A model generated the notes under the pieces. The model was not told the origin of the DNA, did not search any database, and was given only the letters and a program-made list of their open reading frames with translations. Source: Skeletonema tropicum (Eukaryota > Bacillariophyta > Thalassiosirophyceae > Thalassiosirales > Thalassiosiraceae). Taken from it: 21,745 nucleotides of DNA. The stretch covers positions 1 to 21,745 of the forward strand of contig JAWZXG010000095.1 in NCBI GenBank assembly GCA_037178625.1, given 5' to 3'. A program made the position numbers and the translations under genes. Shown piece after piece: positions 9,433-17,191 of this stretch (its first letter is position 1; each line of letters opens with the position of its first letter).

Positions 9433-9618
9433 GGGGAAGAGGGCACTGTTGAGGAGTCGCCCGAAACTTAATAATACACGAAGATATTATGAGTGCAACT
9501 GAAATGTGAAGAGGCCACTTCAAGCAGAATACTCCTAAAACAATTGATGCATTATGAATGTTTTAATGTACACAGTTCCATTCTTTACAGCCTCTAACCT
9601 GAAACGTCATAACAACAT

Positions 9619-11070
9619 CTACAGTGGATTCGTTTCTCTGGTGTATCCACTCTCTCGTGTGTACCCACTCTCTCGTGTGTAGGCACTCTCAGTCACAGCC
9701 GTGGCCGCATCAACCTTACATTCATTGTACATGACATCCGCTCGGATGACATACTTCTTTCCACTAACAACGTAGCACTCCTCCCGTCGCAATTCTTGAT
9801 CCATGAGTAGTACACTCCCCGTCTTGGTTTTGAGATCTAAGAATTTCTTGCCCTGTCGGATGCTTGTCGTTCCTCCACTGAATTTATCATTCAGAAAGAC
9901 CTGAAGAGTGAGACGTGAAACCTCCGTCCCAGATCGAAATGTGGTATCACGATGAGGTTCAAAGAATTCCCCTACATCATATCGAATGACATTGAACTGT
10001 TCCGTTACCCTGGTAACACATACACCCGCCCTCTTTCCTTTCATGACACTACCATCTGCTTCTCCCATCCCTCCTACCTTTTCATCCTCCTCCTCCTCAT
10101 AATCATCCACCGAAGGTCTCCTCTGAAACGCCCCCTCCAACGCCGTCCCCTTCAACGCATCCGAAATCCGTGCCAACAACGACACAGCCAAATCCGAATC
10201 ACCCAATCGACAACGCTTGCAACACGACGAAACAATCGGCGCTCCCCCCTCGGAAGAACGTCGAGAATAACTAAATTCATCAAACTGTTCCATCTTGGCC
10301 CGACGGATCAACTCCGCACATTCTTCGGGAGATAGGACGTTGTAGATCATGGCACAGAACTTGGGTGCACCGACGATGGGGATTAACTCCTTGGATAGGT
10401 CCTCGACACGCATGGTGGAATTATCACCTTTTCTAGAGAGTCGACTGGAGATACCACCCAAACGTGTAACTAATCCACTTAGTACGTTGGCATCACCAAA
10501 CAATTTGTTCGAGGAGGCGATTTGGGATTTGTACCGCACTGGTTCGACCGCCGCATTACTTCCTCGAGCGGAGGATCCACTACCCGCTTCGGATAATGTC
10601 TTGACACCAGAGGACGATCCTACTCCTCCTCCTCGGATAATACGGCCGGATCCAGATAGGGAGGATGAGAGTCGAGCTGACTCTTGAGACGACGCGTAAA
10701 GTCGTCCATGTTGGTCTGCAAATCTTGTCTTGCGGATATTCTTGAGAGACAGTTTGGATGGTCCTGAAGTATCTTGCATAGATGGGATGACATTGGTCTT
10801 CTTCGAGGCCCTGCTACTGCTTGCAGACAGCCTGCTTCTACCTGAATCGGATCCTGGTGGGGTAGGCAACGTCAACGTTGCTGCTGATGCTACAACTACC
10901 GAGTGTCCTTCGAATGCTTGGTCTGTGATTCTTGTCTTCTTGTTTCGAAGGAAGTCCAATGGAGTCTCCGGTGACGATGATGTTTTCGGTGGAGAGTGGT
11001 GATGAAGCAAACAGGTCAGATGAGGTGATAACATCTTTGGACTTCTGCTGTTGCTTCTGCTTCTCCCCAC
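9619..11070 (-). CDS. Prolyl-4-hydroxylase-like 2-oxoglutarate/Fe(II) oxygenase, C-terminal part, distal iron His replaced
   Basis: This is a 483-codon uninterrupted frame ending in TAG at 9619. Its first start-like codon is a GTG at 11070, and the frame stays open above it, so this is probably the C-terminal part of a longer protein (see 11082-12754). Residues 1-220 are Ser/Gly-rich and probably disordered. The catalytic domain starts near residue 229 (LIPIVGAPKFCAMIYNVLSP) and ends near 450. The iron-binding H-x-D is clear (FFEPHRDTTF, H373 and D375), as is the C-terminal GKKYVIRADVMY with the 2-oxoglutarate lysine K439. In the family the distal iron histidine sits in L-L-H-E-G; here the aligned residues are L-R-R-E-E, putting Arg at 429. 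An acidic insert (DDYEEEEDEKVG) precedes the core. The C-terminus carries three YTRES(G) repeats. Family members hydroxylate proline on proteins; activity is doubtful if His is truly absent. Confidence 0.8.
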   Translation of the reverse strand: MGRSRSNSRSPKMLSPHLTCLLHHHSPPKTSSSPETPLDFLRNKKTRITDQAFEGHSVVVASAATLTLPTPPGSDSGRSRLSASSSRASKKTNVIPSMQDTSGPSKLSLKNIRKTRFADQHGRLYASSQESARLSSSLSGSGRIIRGGGVGSSSGVKTLSEAGSGSSARGSNAAVEPVRYKSQIASSNKLFGDANVLSGLVTRLGGISSRLSRKGDNSTMRVEDLSKELIPIVGAPKFCAMIYNVLSPEECAELIRRAKMEQFDEFSYSRRSSEGGAPIVSSCCKRCRLGDSDLAVSLLARISDALKGTALEGAFQRRPSVDDYEEEEDEKVGGMGEADGSVMKGKRAGVCVTRVTEQFNVIRYDVGEFFEPHRDTTFRSGTEVSRLTLQVFLNDKFSGGTTSIRQGKKFLDLKTKTGSVLLMDQELRREECYVVSGKKYVIRADVMYNECKVDAATAVTESAYTRESGYTRESGYTRETNPL

Positions 11071-11081
11071 TGCTTGAAGAA

Positions 11082-12754
11082 TCAGGTGAAGGCGTTCAAA
11101 GAAGAAGAAGAAGTTGCTCCCACAACCTTCTTCTCCGGCAGTGGTGAAACCTCTTCCATTGTTTCTTCCTCTCGCGGCGGTGGAACCTCTAACGTCCCTT
11201 CTTCCTCTTCCACATCCACTACAACATTGTTGCTACCACCTTCATCGCTACTACTACTACTATCCTCAACCTTACTGATCTTCGACATACCCTCACTTCC
11301 ACTACCAACTCCACCACCACCACTATTACCATCCTCACCACCCTTCCTCTTGTTACCACTCCTATCCACCTGCGCAATCTCCCTCTGCATCACCATCTGC
11401 TCTTGCACCAACCTCTTATTCAATTGATGCATCTGTTTCAATTTCGATTCCAATGCTTGAATCGTAAATTGATGCTCTTGTGACATGTTGTTGTTATTGT
11501 TGTTGTTGGATAACACAGGTGGCAATGCAGCAATGGCAGAGGAGATGGAGGATAATGACGCCAACTCACCACTGTTGATACCACCCAACAGTGACACTCT
11601 CCCACCACCACCTCCATTGAGTCCATTCAACTCCCGTTTCATCTCCATAACCTCCCTCTTCAACTGAATCAACTGCACCTGCTGCATCTCATTATTCTTG
11701 GCCAAAATCTCATTCTCACTCGTGAGAATATTATTGGTCAATTCGGCATGATGTAATTTGGAGGAGAGTGCGTCAAGCCATGGCTTGTTGGTTGGCGACG
11801 AGGAAGTTTTAGGTTGATTATGGAGGAGATGTGTTCTTGGTTGATTTGGTGTAGGGGGGAGGGTGTAGCGGTGGGGTTGTGGTGGTTATTGTGGTTGGTA
11901 GTTAAATCTAATCCCCCCATGATGCGTCCACCTCCTCCGCCGCCTCCTCTCATGGGGAATTGGACGCTATATTGATCAAACGCACTTCCTCCATTATCAT
12001 TGCCGATTGGCGCCACTACCGCTACCGCTGCGTGGAAGTGATGTCGACACTCGGCCGCTGCTGCCGCTGGCCACGACCAACCCCTACAAAGTTGAGGTTG
12101 GCATCGAATAATGCTGCCGGATGAGGATTGTTGCCCACCGCCGCTGCTGCATATGCGGTGGTTGTCTGTATACACTCCTCATCCTCCATATTATCCTCAT
12201 CATCCTCCTCACTAGTATCGTCCCTGTGGGGGGGACCTTCGCTGCTGCTGCTGCTGCTCTAGCTGTAGCCTCTCCTTCTCCTCCTCCGCCTCCAACTTCT
12301 TCCTCCGCTCCTTGTCAATCTCATCCTTCCGTCCCATCTCCTTCACAATCTCTTCCAACAATGTCCTCCGTTCCTCCACACTCATATTTATACCCCCATT
12401 AGTATTCAACTTGAGACGTCGTATAAACTCCTCCTTGACCTCACTACACTTCTCATCACGATAGGTGAGCCATGTCACATCACTGGTGAGTGTGTCATTG
12501 GTACAATCATCATTGTCGAGTAACTGGCGGGGATTGTAGAGGTGGAGGGAGAAGGAATCAATGAGGGACGAATTGGCGTCTGTATTATTAGGGTTGGCTG
12601 AAGAGAGGCAGAGGTTCCGTGATAGATGACCTGGTTCGTGTGGAAGTGGTGTCGTGCTACCAGTTGGACCACCCGAAGTAGTAACGCCAGGGAGTACTTC
12701 TTCCATAGAGGTGAGTGATCCCTCATCATCATCACTAGCAATCGACGACGACAT
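11082..12754 (-). pseudogene. Coiled-coil, low-complexity N-terminal region, probably of the same gene as the oxygenase; frame broken
   Basis: An ATG at 12752-12754 opens MSSSIASDDDEGSLTSMEEV. The frame carries VTWLTYRDEKCSEVKEEFIR and a Glu/Gln-rich helix, and stops at 12212 just after a run of seven C. From that run the next frame reads DDTSEEDDEDNMEDEECIQT and ALFDANLNFVGVGRG to about 12020. A third reading gives NDNGGSAFDQYSVQFPMRGG to about 11880. The fourth gives NKPWLDALSSKLHHAELTNN, then strong coiled coil (ENEILAKNNEMQQVQLIQLK; ALESKLKQMHQLNKRLVQEQ) and an acidic Ser tail to TGA 11082. A fifth, near 11085-10990, gives SPDSSSSGEKQKQQQKSKDV and SSDLFASSPLSTENIIV, leading into the oxygenase frame. 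About five small indels would join everything into one product of roughly 1,000 residues. Several junctions lie at homopolymers. Separate genes or introns are less likely, because almost no non-coding sequence lies between segments. Confidence 0.55.
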
Positions 12755-12942
12755 GGTTTTAGTTTGTTATTGGTTTTCATACGGTCATTATGATGCGTGT
12801 ATGAGAATCGAATTATTTCAGAAAGAAGTTGCGAAAGTTGTGGGCTTGGTAGGTAATGTAAGAGTTTAAAGGTTCGTGTGCGTGAAAGCTAGAGCGCTAC
12901 TTAGAGCGAAGCATGGGAGGCCTCTCTATCTGTGTGTCATTG

Positions 12943-12957
12943 ACTACGTCACGTAGT
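12943..12957. promoter_or_regulatory. ACTACGT-c-ACGTAGT palindrome, possible bZIP-type site
   Basis: A perfect 7-bp inverted repeat around one C, about 190 bp upstream of the ATG at 12754. It contains TACGTCA, the half-site style used by CREB/bZIP factors. Binding is inferred. Confidence 0.35.
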
Positions 12958-13093
12958 TTTCGTTTTGAGGGTACAATCGTAGTTGAAGTATTGTATAAAG
13001 AACCTAGTGGAATTGGTACGATCTGTATGGGTAATTAGGGATACTAACACGATCAAGGCCGATGCGGTACGAACTCGTGTGGTTTGCTATGAG

Positions 13094-13115
13094 TTATGAT
13101 CGAAATAGATCATAA
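13094..13115. repeat. Inverted repeat TTATGATC-N6-GATCATAA
   Basis: Perfect 8-bp arms with a 6-nt loop (GAAATA), in the intergenic region upstream of the gene at 12754. No known role. Confidence 0.4.
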
Positions 13116-13335
13116 TGTCAGGGTTTAGATTATTAGACTCTTGTGAGAAGTAGGTTGATCTTAGTATGATGGACAAGATAAAGGAAGTTGCTATTAGGTC
13201 TTCTATTAGTAGATTAGGGTTATCCCCTGTTTTTGTCTAAGGAAGCGTGAACATAAGGGGTTATCCTTGTATTATAGCCTACAACTAATACTAACTCTTA
13301 TCGAGTACCACATTATTGTAGGAGTATTTGAATAA

Positions 13336-13355
13336 GGCCCGTTCTGTCAAGAGTT
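13336..13355. mobile_element. Solo end of the 3857-4923 transposon family
   Basis: GGCCCGTTCTGTCAAGAGTT is identical over 20 nt to the left end of the 3857-4923 element. It is preceded by TAA, which fits a TWA-type target. The following bases differ from the first element and no partner end was found to the right. It may be a truncated copy or another subfamily. Confidence 0.7.
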
Positions 13356-13666
13356 CGGAATAGGAATAAATAATAAATGAACAGGTCCACGGGACTAAGG
13401 CCCACGGGTTTGTCCGGGTTAGCATAACAAAGTAACTTCGTCAACAGAAGTAGGTAACGTGAAATGTGAAATGTGATCATTGTTATATTGTAAGGGTGGT
13501 CAATGTTTTTTTTCTGAATCTGAATCTGAAACGTTGGCCTTAGGAATTAGTATGTCTACATACGGGGAGTTGGATTTGGCTTTGAGTGTGGATGAGTGCC
13601 ACTTATTTTTTAATCGTTGTTTCGGTGCCGCTTTTGGTTAGGGTTATTTGAGTTTCTCTGAAATTA

Positions 13667-14310
13667 AACGTTTCAGAATCAGGGCCAAAAACGCCACTTT
13701 TATAAGCTTCCACGGTCGGCCCACGTGGGCCAAAGTAAAGGGCTACCAGTAATTTTTATCATACATAAGCCCCCATACAAAAGCGTACAAATCCTTCCTT
13801 TTTTGCACAGATTTGGGTTTGGAGCACAAATTCACCATGGTGTTCACTAGCTTCCGCCTAGCTTGCCAAATGCACAAATATAAAAAAGAATACCAAACTG
13901 AGTAGACTAACGTGTTGACGATGCTAATGGGAATAATTTTGGTGAAGGAAACGTACTAAACGGACATATTGTCGCCAAAATATGCAATTTTAGATTTTTG
14001 CCAGGTAGCTCACGGTAATTTATTCTACACAAGGCCGAATTTGGCTAGCATTTTGCTAGCTTACAATGAAGCCGAATTTCTCGACAGGCCTCTCAAAATT
14101 ATTCCTGGTAAGCACGTATTTATTCATCTGACATATAGGGCTTCACAATCCTGGCTTAGTTTGAGCATAAACCCGTCATACTGAATTTTCGATTTTTTGC
14201 CAAAGCTAGTAGCTTGTTAGGCGAACATGGTCTTATTTTGTGTGGTCAAACCTAAAAGTGTGCAAAAAATGGCGCGCCGCTCCACCGTGGAAGCTTATTT
14301 CTGAAACGTT
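13667..14310. mobile_element. Inner foldback element, long imperfect inverted repeats
   Basis: Ends read AACGTTTCAGA (13667-13677) and TCTGAAACGTT (14300-14310). Inside them ATAAGCTTCCACGGT (13702-13716) pairs perfectly with 14284-14298. Further inside, TTTTTTGCACA, GGTTTG, CACAAA and CTAGCTT blocks recur in inverted order on both sides, so roughly 200 bp per arm are related. The left arm also holds a perfect 14-bp palindrome with a CACGTG core (13718-13731). A 71-codon forward frame at 13969-14184 was not accepted as coding. Confidence 0.65.
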
Positions 14311-14667
14311 GACGTTCCTCCTTGATGTGTTGCAAATGTCTCATCTTGAACAATGTTGATGCCGGATGATCGCGGATCGGAAAGAGATCGGAAAGAGGCG
14401 TAAGTAAAAATCAGGAAGGTGAACGTTTCAGATTCAGATTCAGATAAAAAAAAATTGTGTTCGTTTGTGTTCAGCTTGCAAGTCGAATTTGAATTTCAGG
14501 CTGATGGTGGTAAGTAAGGTATCTAATAGATCCTACTTAGTGGCCAAGGGATGAAGATTACCACTGCAAGAAAGGTCAAAAAACCTTCTAGTTACTGTGT
14601 TATTGAGGGTCGTAGGAAGCCATTTTTCACCATGGTCTGGGTCCATTTTTGATGGTTGATGGCATTG

Positions 14668-14711
14668 AGTACCGTTTGTACTAAGGAATTAGTATTAATC
14701 AAAACGGTACT
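14668..14711. repeat. Inverted repeat AGTACCGTTT around a dispersed 12-mer
   Basis: AGTACCGTTT (14668-14677) pairs with AAACGGTACT (14702-14711). The loop contains AGGAATTAGTAT, a 12-mer that recurs elsewhere in the window. Confidence 0.45.
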
Positions 14712-14929
14712 GAGTTTTATCGGAAGCCACACTCGATTGACTCGGCTGTAAAAACTTCAAGTTAGTTGGAAGAGGTTGCTTAAGTACACAAGCAAGGGTA
14801 AATACTTAGCAGGGTTGGCGTCGTTTTCTCATCGGTACTCGAATTTAGCGATCCTGTACAAGTTCCGATGTCAAAACATATATACTGTCTTTCTTTTTCT
14901 TGTCGTTACGACCTCTTTGACCGTATGAT

Positions 14930-14980
14930 TGAGTCTCGTCTCCCCTTAATTGAGTCTCGGACATCACTCAATGAGTCTCG
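14930..14980 (+). repeat. Three TGAGTCTCG motifs at exact 21-bp spacing
   Basis: Copies begin at 14930, 14951 and 14972, each preceded by A/T-rich bases. A 21-bp period equals about two helical turns, which would put the sites on one DNA face. They lie just upstream of the 70-bp palindrome, which suggests a protein-binding array; this is inferred. Confidence 0.55.
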
Positions 14981-15025
14981 TTTTCTCCTGATCTCCACTC
15001 ATTGAACTGGTGACTGTCACCATTA

Positions 15026-15095
15026 TGTTGAAAGGTGAAAAAGTCACTAAGCCAACAACCGGTTATTGGCTTAGTGACTTTTTCACCTTTCAACA
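15026..15095. repeat. Near-perfect 70-bp palindrome
   Basis: The left arm 15027-15055 (GTTGAAAGGTGAAAAAGTCA, then CTAAGCCAA) is exactly complementary to 15066-15094, with one more pair outside. The 10-nt centre (CAACCGGTTA) is itself palindromic except for its outer pair. As RNA it would form a hairpin with about 30 bp of stem; as DNA it could extrude a cruciform. Confidence 0.95.
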
Positions 15096-15187
15096 GTACC
15101 CGACTTGCAACATCCTACTCAATGAGGTGTCATGGCGGCGGTGTGATGATGTGTGTTGGCGATGAGTTGAAGAGGGTGAACTTTTCA

Positions 15188-15297
15188 GAGGGTAAGATTT
15201 CTTACCCTCGGGGGCTCGAGGGTAAGAATTCTTACCCTCAAGGGTAAGATTTGTAGGGTAAGAATTCTTACCCTCGAGGGTAAGAATTCTTACCCTC
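15188..15297. repeat. Array of 22-bp palindromes with half-site GAGGGTAAGAA
   Basis: Full or nearly full copies lie at 15188-15209 (one mismatch), 15218-15239, 15254-15275 (first base changed) and 15276-15297. A half unit lies at 15241-15251. Each copy is GAGGGTAAGAA followed by its complement, with GAATTC at the centre of the perfect copies and CTCGAG-like joins. Both strands read as EGKNSYP repeats, but a coding role is doubtful. Confidence 0.9.
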
Positions 15298-15674
15298 GGG
15301 TGAAACGGGTTTCTCGTAAACATATCTACTTAGATCTAAATACTCCTATCTTAGATTTTGACTCACTCTGTTGCTGAAACGTTGACGTTTGACGTTCCTC
15401 CTTGATGTGTTGCAAATGTCATATCTTGAACAATGTTGATGCCGGATGGATGATCGCGATGAGAGTCCATTGTTACTCGAGTTACTAGGTGGCGCCATTG
15501 GCGTTAGGTGGGATGAGTTCGAGCGAGCAATCCGATCAATTGTCTTGGTATTGAATTGCTTTTCAATACAAGGACAAATTTTTTCTTTTGTTGAATGCTG
15601 ATTTCCTCTGTGCCCCTTTTAGCAGATGCCCAAAATTCATTGTCGGTGCTGTTGTTGGTAATGTTGTCCTCCCC

Positions 15675-16166
15675 GCTCATGGTGTTAGATATGGCAATAA
15701 TAGCACGTGTTGTTATCAAAATAAGCGGCGGTTAGTGGCGGAATTCCGGCGGCCGTCGATGGTATATGGATAGATGAAGCGCCCGTGACGATTATAATGC
15801 AGCGAGAGCCGTTGCAACGATGTGTAGGAGTGGGTATTATTGTGTGGAGTGGTGCCGTAGCGTCGGTCGAATGATGTTGGTGGATCTATTAATTTTGAAA
15901 ATTCGAAAGCACTTAGTGGCGGACTTCCGGGGAATAATGACGTTGGATGGGGTTGATAATGAATTACCGTCGTAGCTTCTTCACTGTCCGCAGTAGGTTT
16001 GGCGTAGTTGACAGGTGCCGTAGGGAGTGATTTGCTGCTAACTTTGTGTCATGGTGTGGTGGAAGGTGGTGGATGTCATACCTTACCACTAGGTATTTGC
16101 GAACGTACGTTACTAATACGTGCTACGTATGAATTAGTACAAAAACAAGTGGGGCCGCGACCTTAA
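15675..16166 (+). repeat. Dispersed repeat, copy 2 (inside the composite element)
   Basis: It aligns with 5918-6462 in the same orientation. Both subunits are present (TTAGTGGCGGAATTCCGG near 15732 and TTAGTGGCGGACTTCCGG near 15913, about 180 bp apart). This copy is slightly shorter. It ends with ACCTTAAG, next to the right end of the composite element. Confidence 0.75.
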
Positions 16167-16361
16167 GTAAATCAGGAAGGTGAACGTTTCAGATTCAGAT
16201 TCACAGATAAAAAACATTGACCACCCATAATTGCCTCCATGCTGCCTTCCCTCGGCGGATTCGGCAGCGGCAAGAGCTTCACACCAACATAGTAATCCAT
16301 AGTAACGATCGGCCACCAATCATAACTTAATACGGCTATTAACTTGGTCTAATTCAGCGGC

Positions 16362-16483
16362 GGCAACGTCGACCATGGTCACCCTACATAGGATCTTCAG
16401 ACACCTGTCTGAGTCACTTGGGAGGACTCAGCACACCTCCCATTTATGACAGAAGACCTTATGTAGGGTGGACCATGGTTGCC
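16362..16483. repeat. Imperfect 122-nt foldback
   Basis: Arms of about 35 nt pair: ACCATGGTC, ACCCTACATA, and GATCTTC/GAAGACC, with a GTCGA bulge on the left arm. The loop has a second perfect stem, CTGAGTC (16409-16415) with GACTCAG (16425-16431), and an alternative GGGAGG/CCTCCC pairing. It could be a MITE or a small-RNA precursor. Confidence 0.7.
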
Positions 16484-17191
16484 TTGCCCGATCACGGCCC
16501 GCCCAAGGGTAAATAAGCCCACTCAGCACATTTTCTACCCCATAAACACAAACGGCGGTCATATCTGCACAAAGAGGATCAGTTCGTGCAGAAAAAAAAT
16601 TGAGTCGATCGAAACTCCCACGAGAAAAAAAGTTGAGTGGTACACAAAATAGGTGCTTGCAAATTCATTTCAAACAAACAGTACGATACTTTATTGACCC
16701 TCTACTTATCTGCCCCCTTTTCAAACCTGCGAAAAGAGAAGAGAAGATAGAGAGAACAAACCGATCGATACTACATGAGTCTTTTACGACTAAATAATTC
16801 TCCTAAGTAGGTACAGTGATCTCTTCACTCTTCAGTTTTTTTGGCTTGTCCTCGTGAACGGATGAGGATGCGGAGCGACACACGACTCCTGCGACACGCG
16901 ACTTATTTATAAAGTCACTCACATCTAGAACTTCTACGTGCTTAATTGTTGCATGCTTGCAAAAGTCACAACATTTATATCCTTCCGTATCGCTCTGTCA
17001 CTGCGAAAACTACTTAAAAACTCTTTGCGATCACAAGGAGTATATTTATTATTACGACTATGTAAGAGGTCATCATGAAGCAAGTGGAATGAAAGGAATG
17101 AGACAGCGGAAGTTGTATTCGAAGTACAATAAACCACCAGACGTACTTTAAAATTTCTGTTACATAAATTCACACTGAACAAACAAGAACC
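16484..17191. promoter_or_regulatory. Upstream region of the repeat-family gene, no gene seen
   Basis: No supported coding frame. A TTATTTATAAAG stretch (about 16903-16914) is TATA-like. The dispersed 25-mer occurs at 17134-17158. The 30 bases before 17192 are A/C-rich, like a 5' leader, with A at -3 of the ATG. The promoter function is inferred. Confidence 0.3.
17134..17158 (+). repeat. Dispersed 25-mer, second copy
   Basis: CCACCAGACGT-A-CTTTAAAATTTCT matches 8803-8827 except for one base. The flanks do not match, so it is a short relic or a conserved motif. Confidence 0.6.

Larger units (their letters stand above)
12755..13335. promoter_or_regulatory. Upstream region of the minus-strand gene
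   Basis: No coding frame is supported here. It includes an ACTACGT-c-ACGTAGT palindrome (12943-12957) and an inverted repeat TTATGATC-N6-GATCATAA (13094-13115). Its promoter role is inferred from position only. Confidence 0.35.
14301..15460 (+). repeat. Pair of 75-85-bp direct repeats at 14301 and 15374
   Basis: 14301-14377 and 15374-15460 share CTGAAACGTTGACG, TTCCTCCTTGATGTGTTGCA, AATGTC and CTTGAACAATGTTGATGCCG. The second copy has 7-bp and 4-bp insertions that are themselves small tandem duplications. Confidence 0.85.
13494..16226. mobile_element. Composite element bounded by 42-44-bp inverted repeats
   Basis: The left end (13494-13535) starts GGGTGGTCAATGTTTTTT and continues with TGAATCTGAATCTGAAACGTT. 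The right end (16183-16226) is its reverse complement apart from a few bases in the T-run/ATCTGTG part. Flanks are TAA on the left and ATA on the right, so no clean target duplication is visible. The interior repeats its own ends. A TCAGGAAGGTGAACGTTTCA block occurs near 14411 and near 16172, and a 75-85-bp block starting CTGAAACGTTGACG occurs at 14301 and 15374. This suggests nested or duplicated insertions. No transposase frame was found. It carries a foldback (13667-14310), a palindrome cluster (14930-15297) and dispersed repeat copy 2. Confidence 0.7.

Noticed and set aside
9137..9523. Minus-strand open frame of 128 codons
   Set aside because: It is complementary to the acidic, Asp/Glu-rich plus-strand reading and gives a His/Pro/Ser/Leu string typical of an antisense shadow.
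11074..11427. Plus-strand open frame rich in Ser/Pro/Leu over the coiled-coil gene
   Set aside because: It is the antisense of Ser/Gly/Glu-rich low-complexity coding sequence, which leaves the opposite frames open.
13204..13646. TTAGGGTTA strings suggesting interstitial telomere repeats
   Set aside because: Only one and a half units occur (near 13204 and 13636) with no array, so chance or a short motif is enough.
15035..15323. EGKNSYP repeat protein on either strand
   Set aside because: The palindromic DNA array gives the same peptide on both strands. No start or other coding context supports translation.
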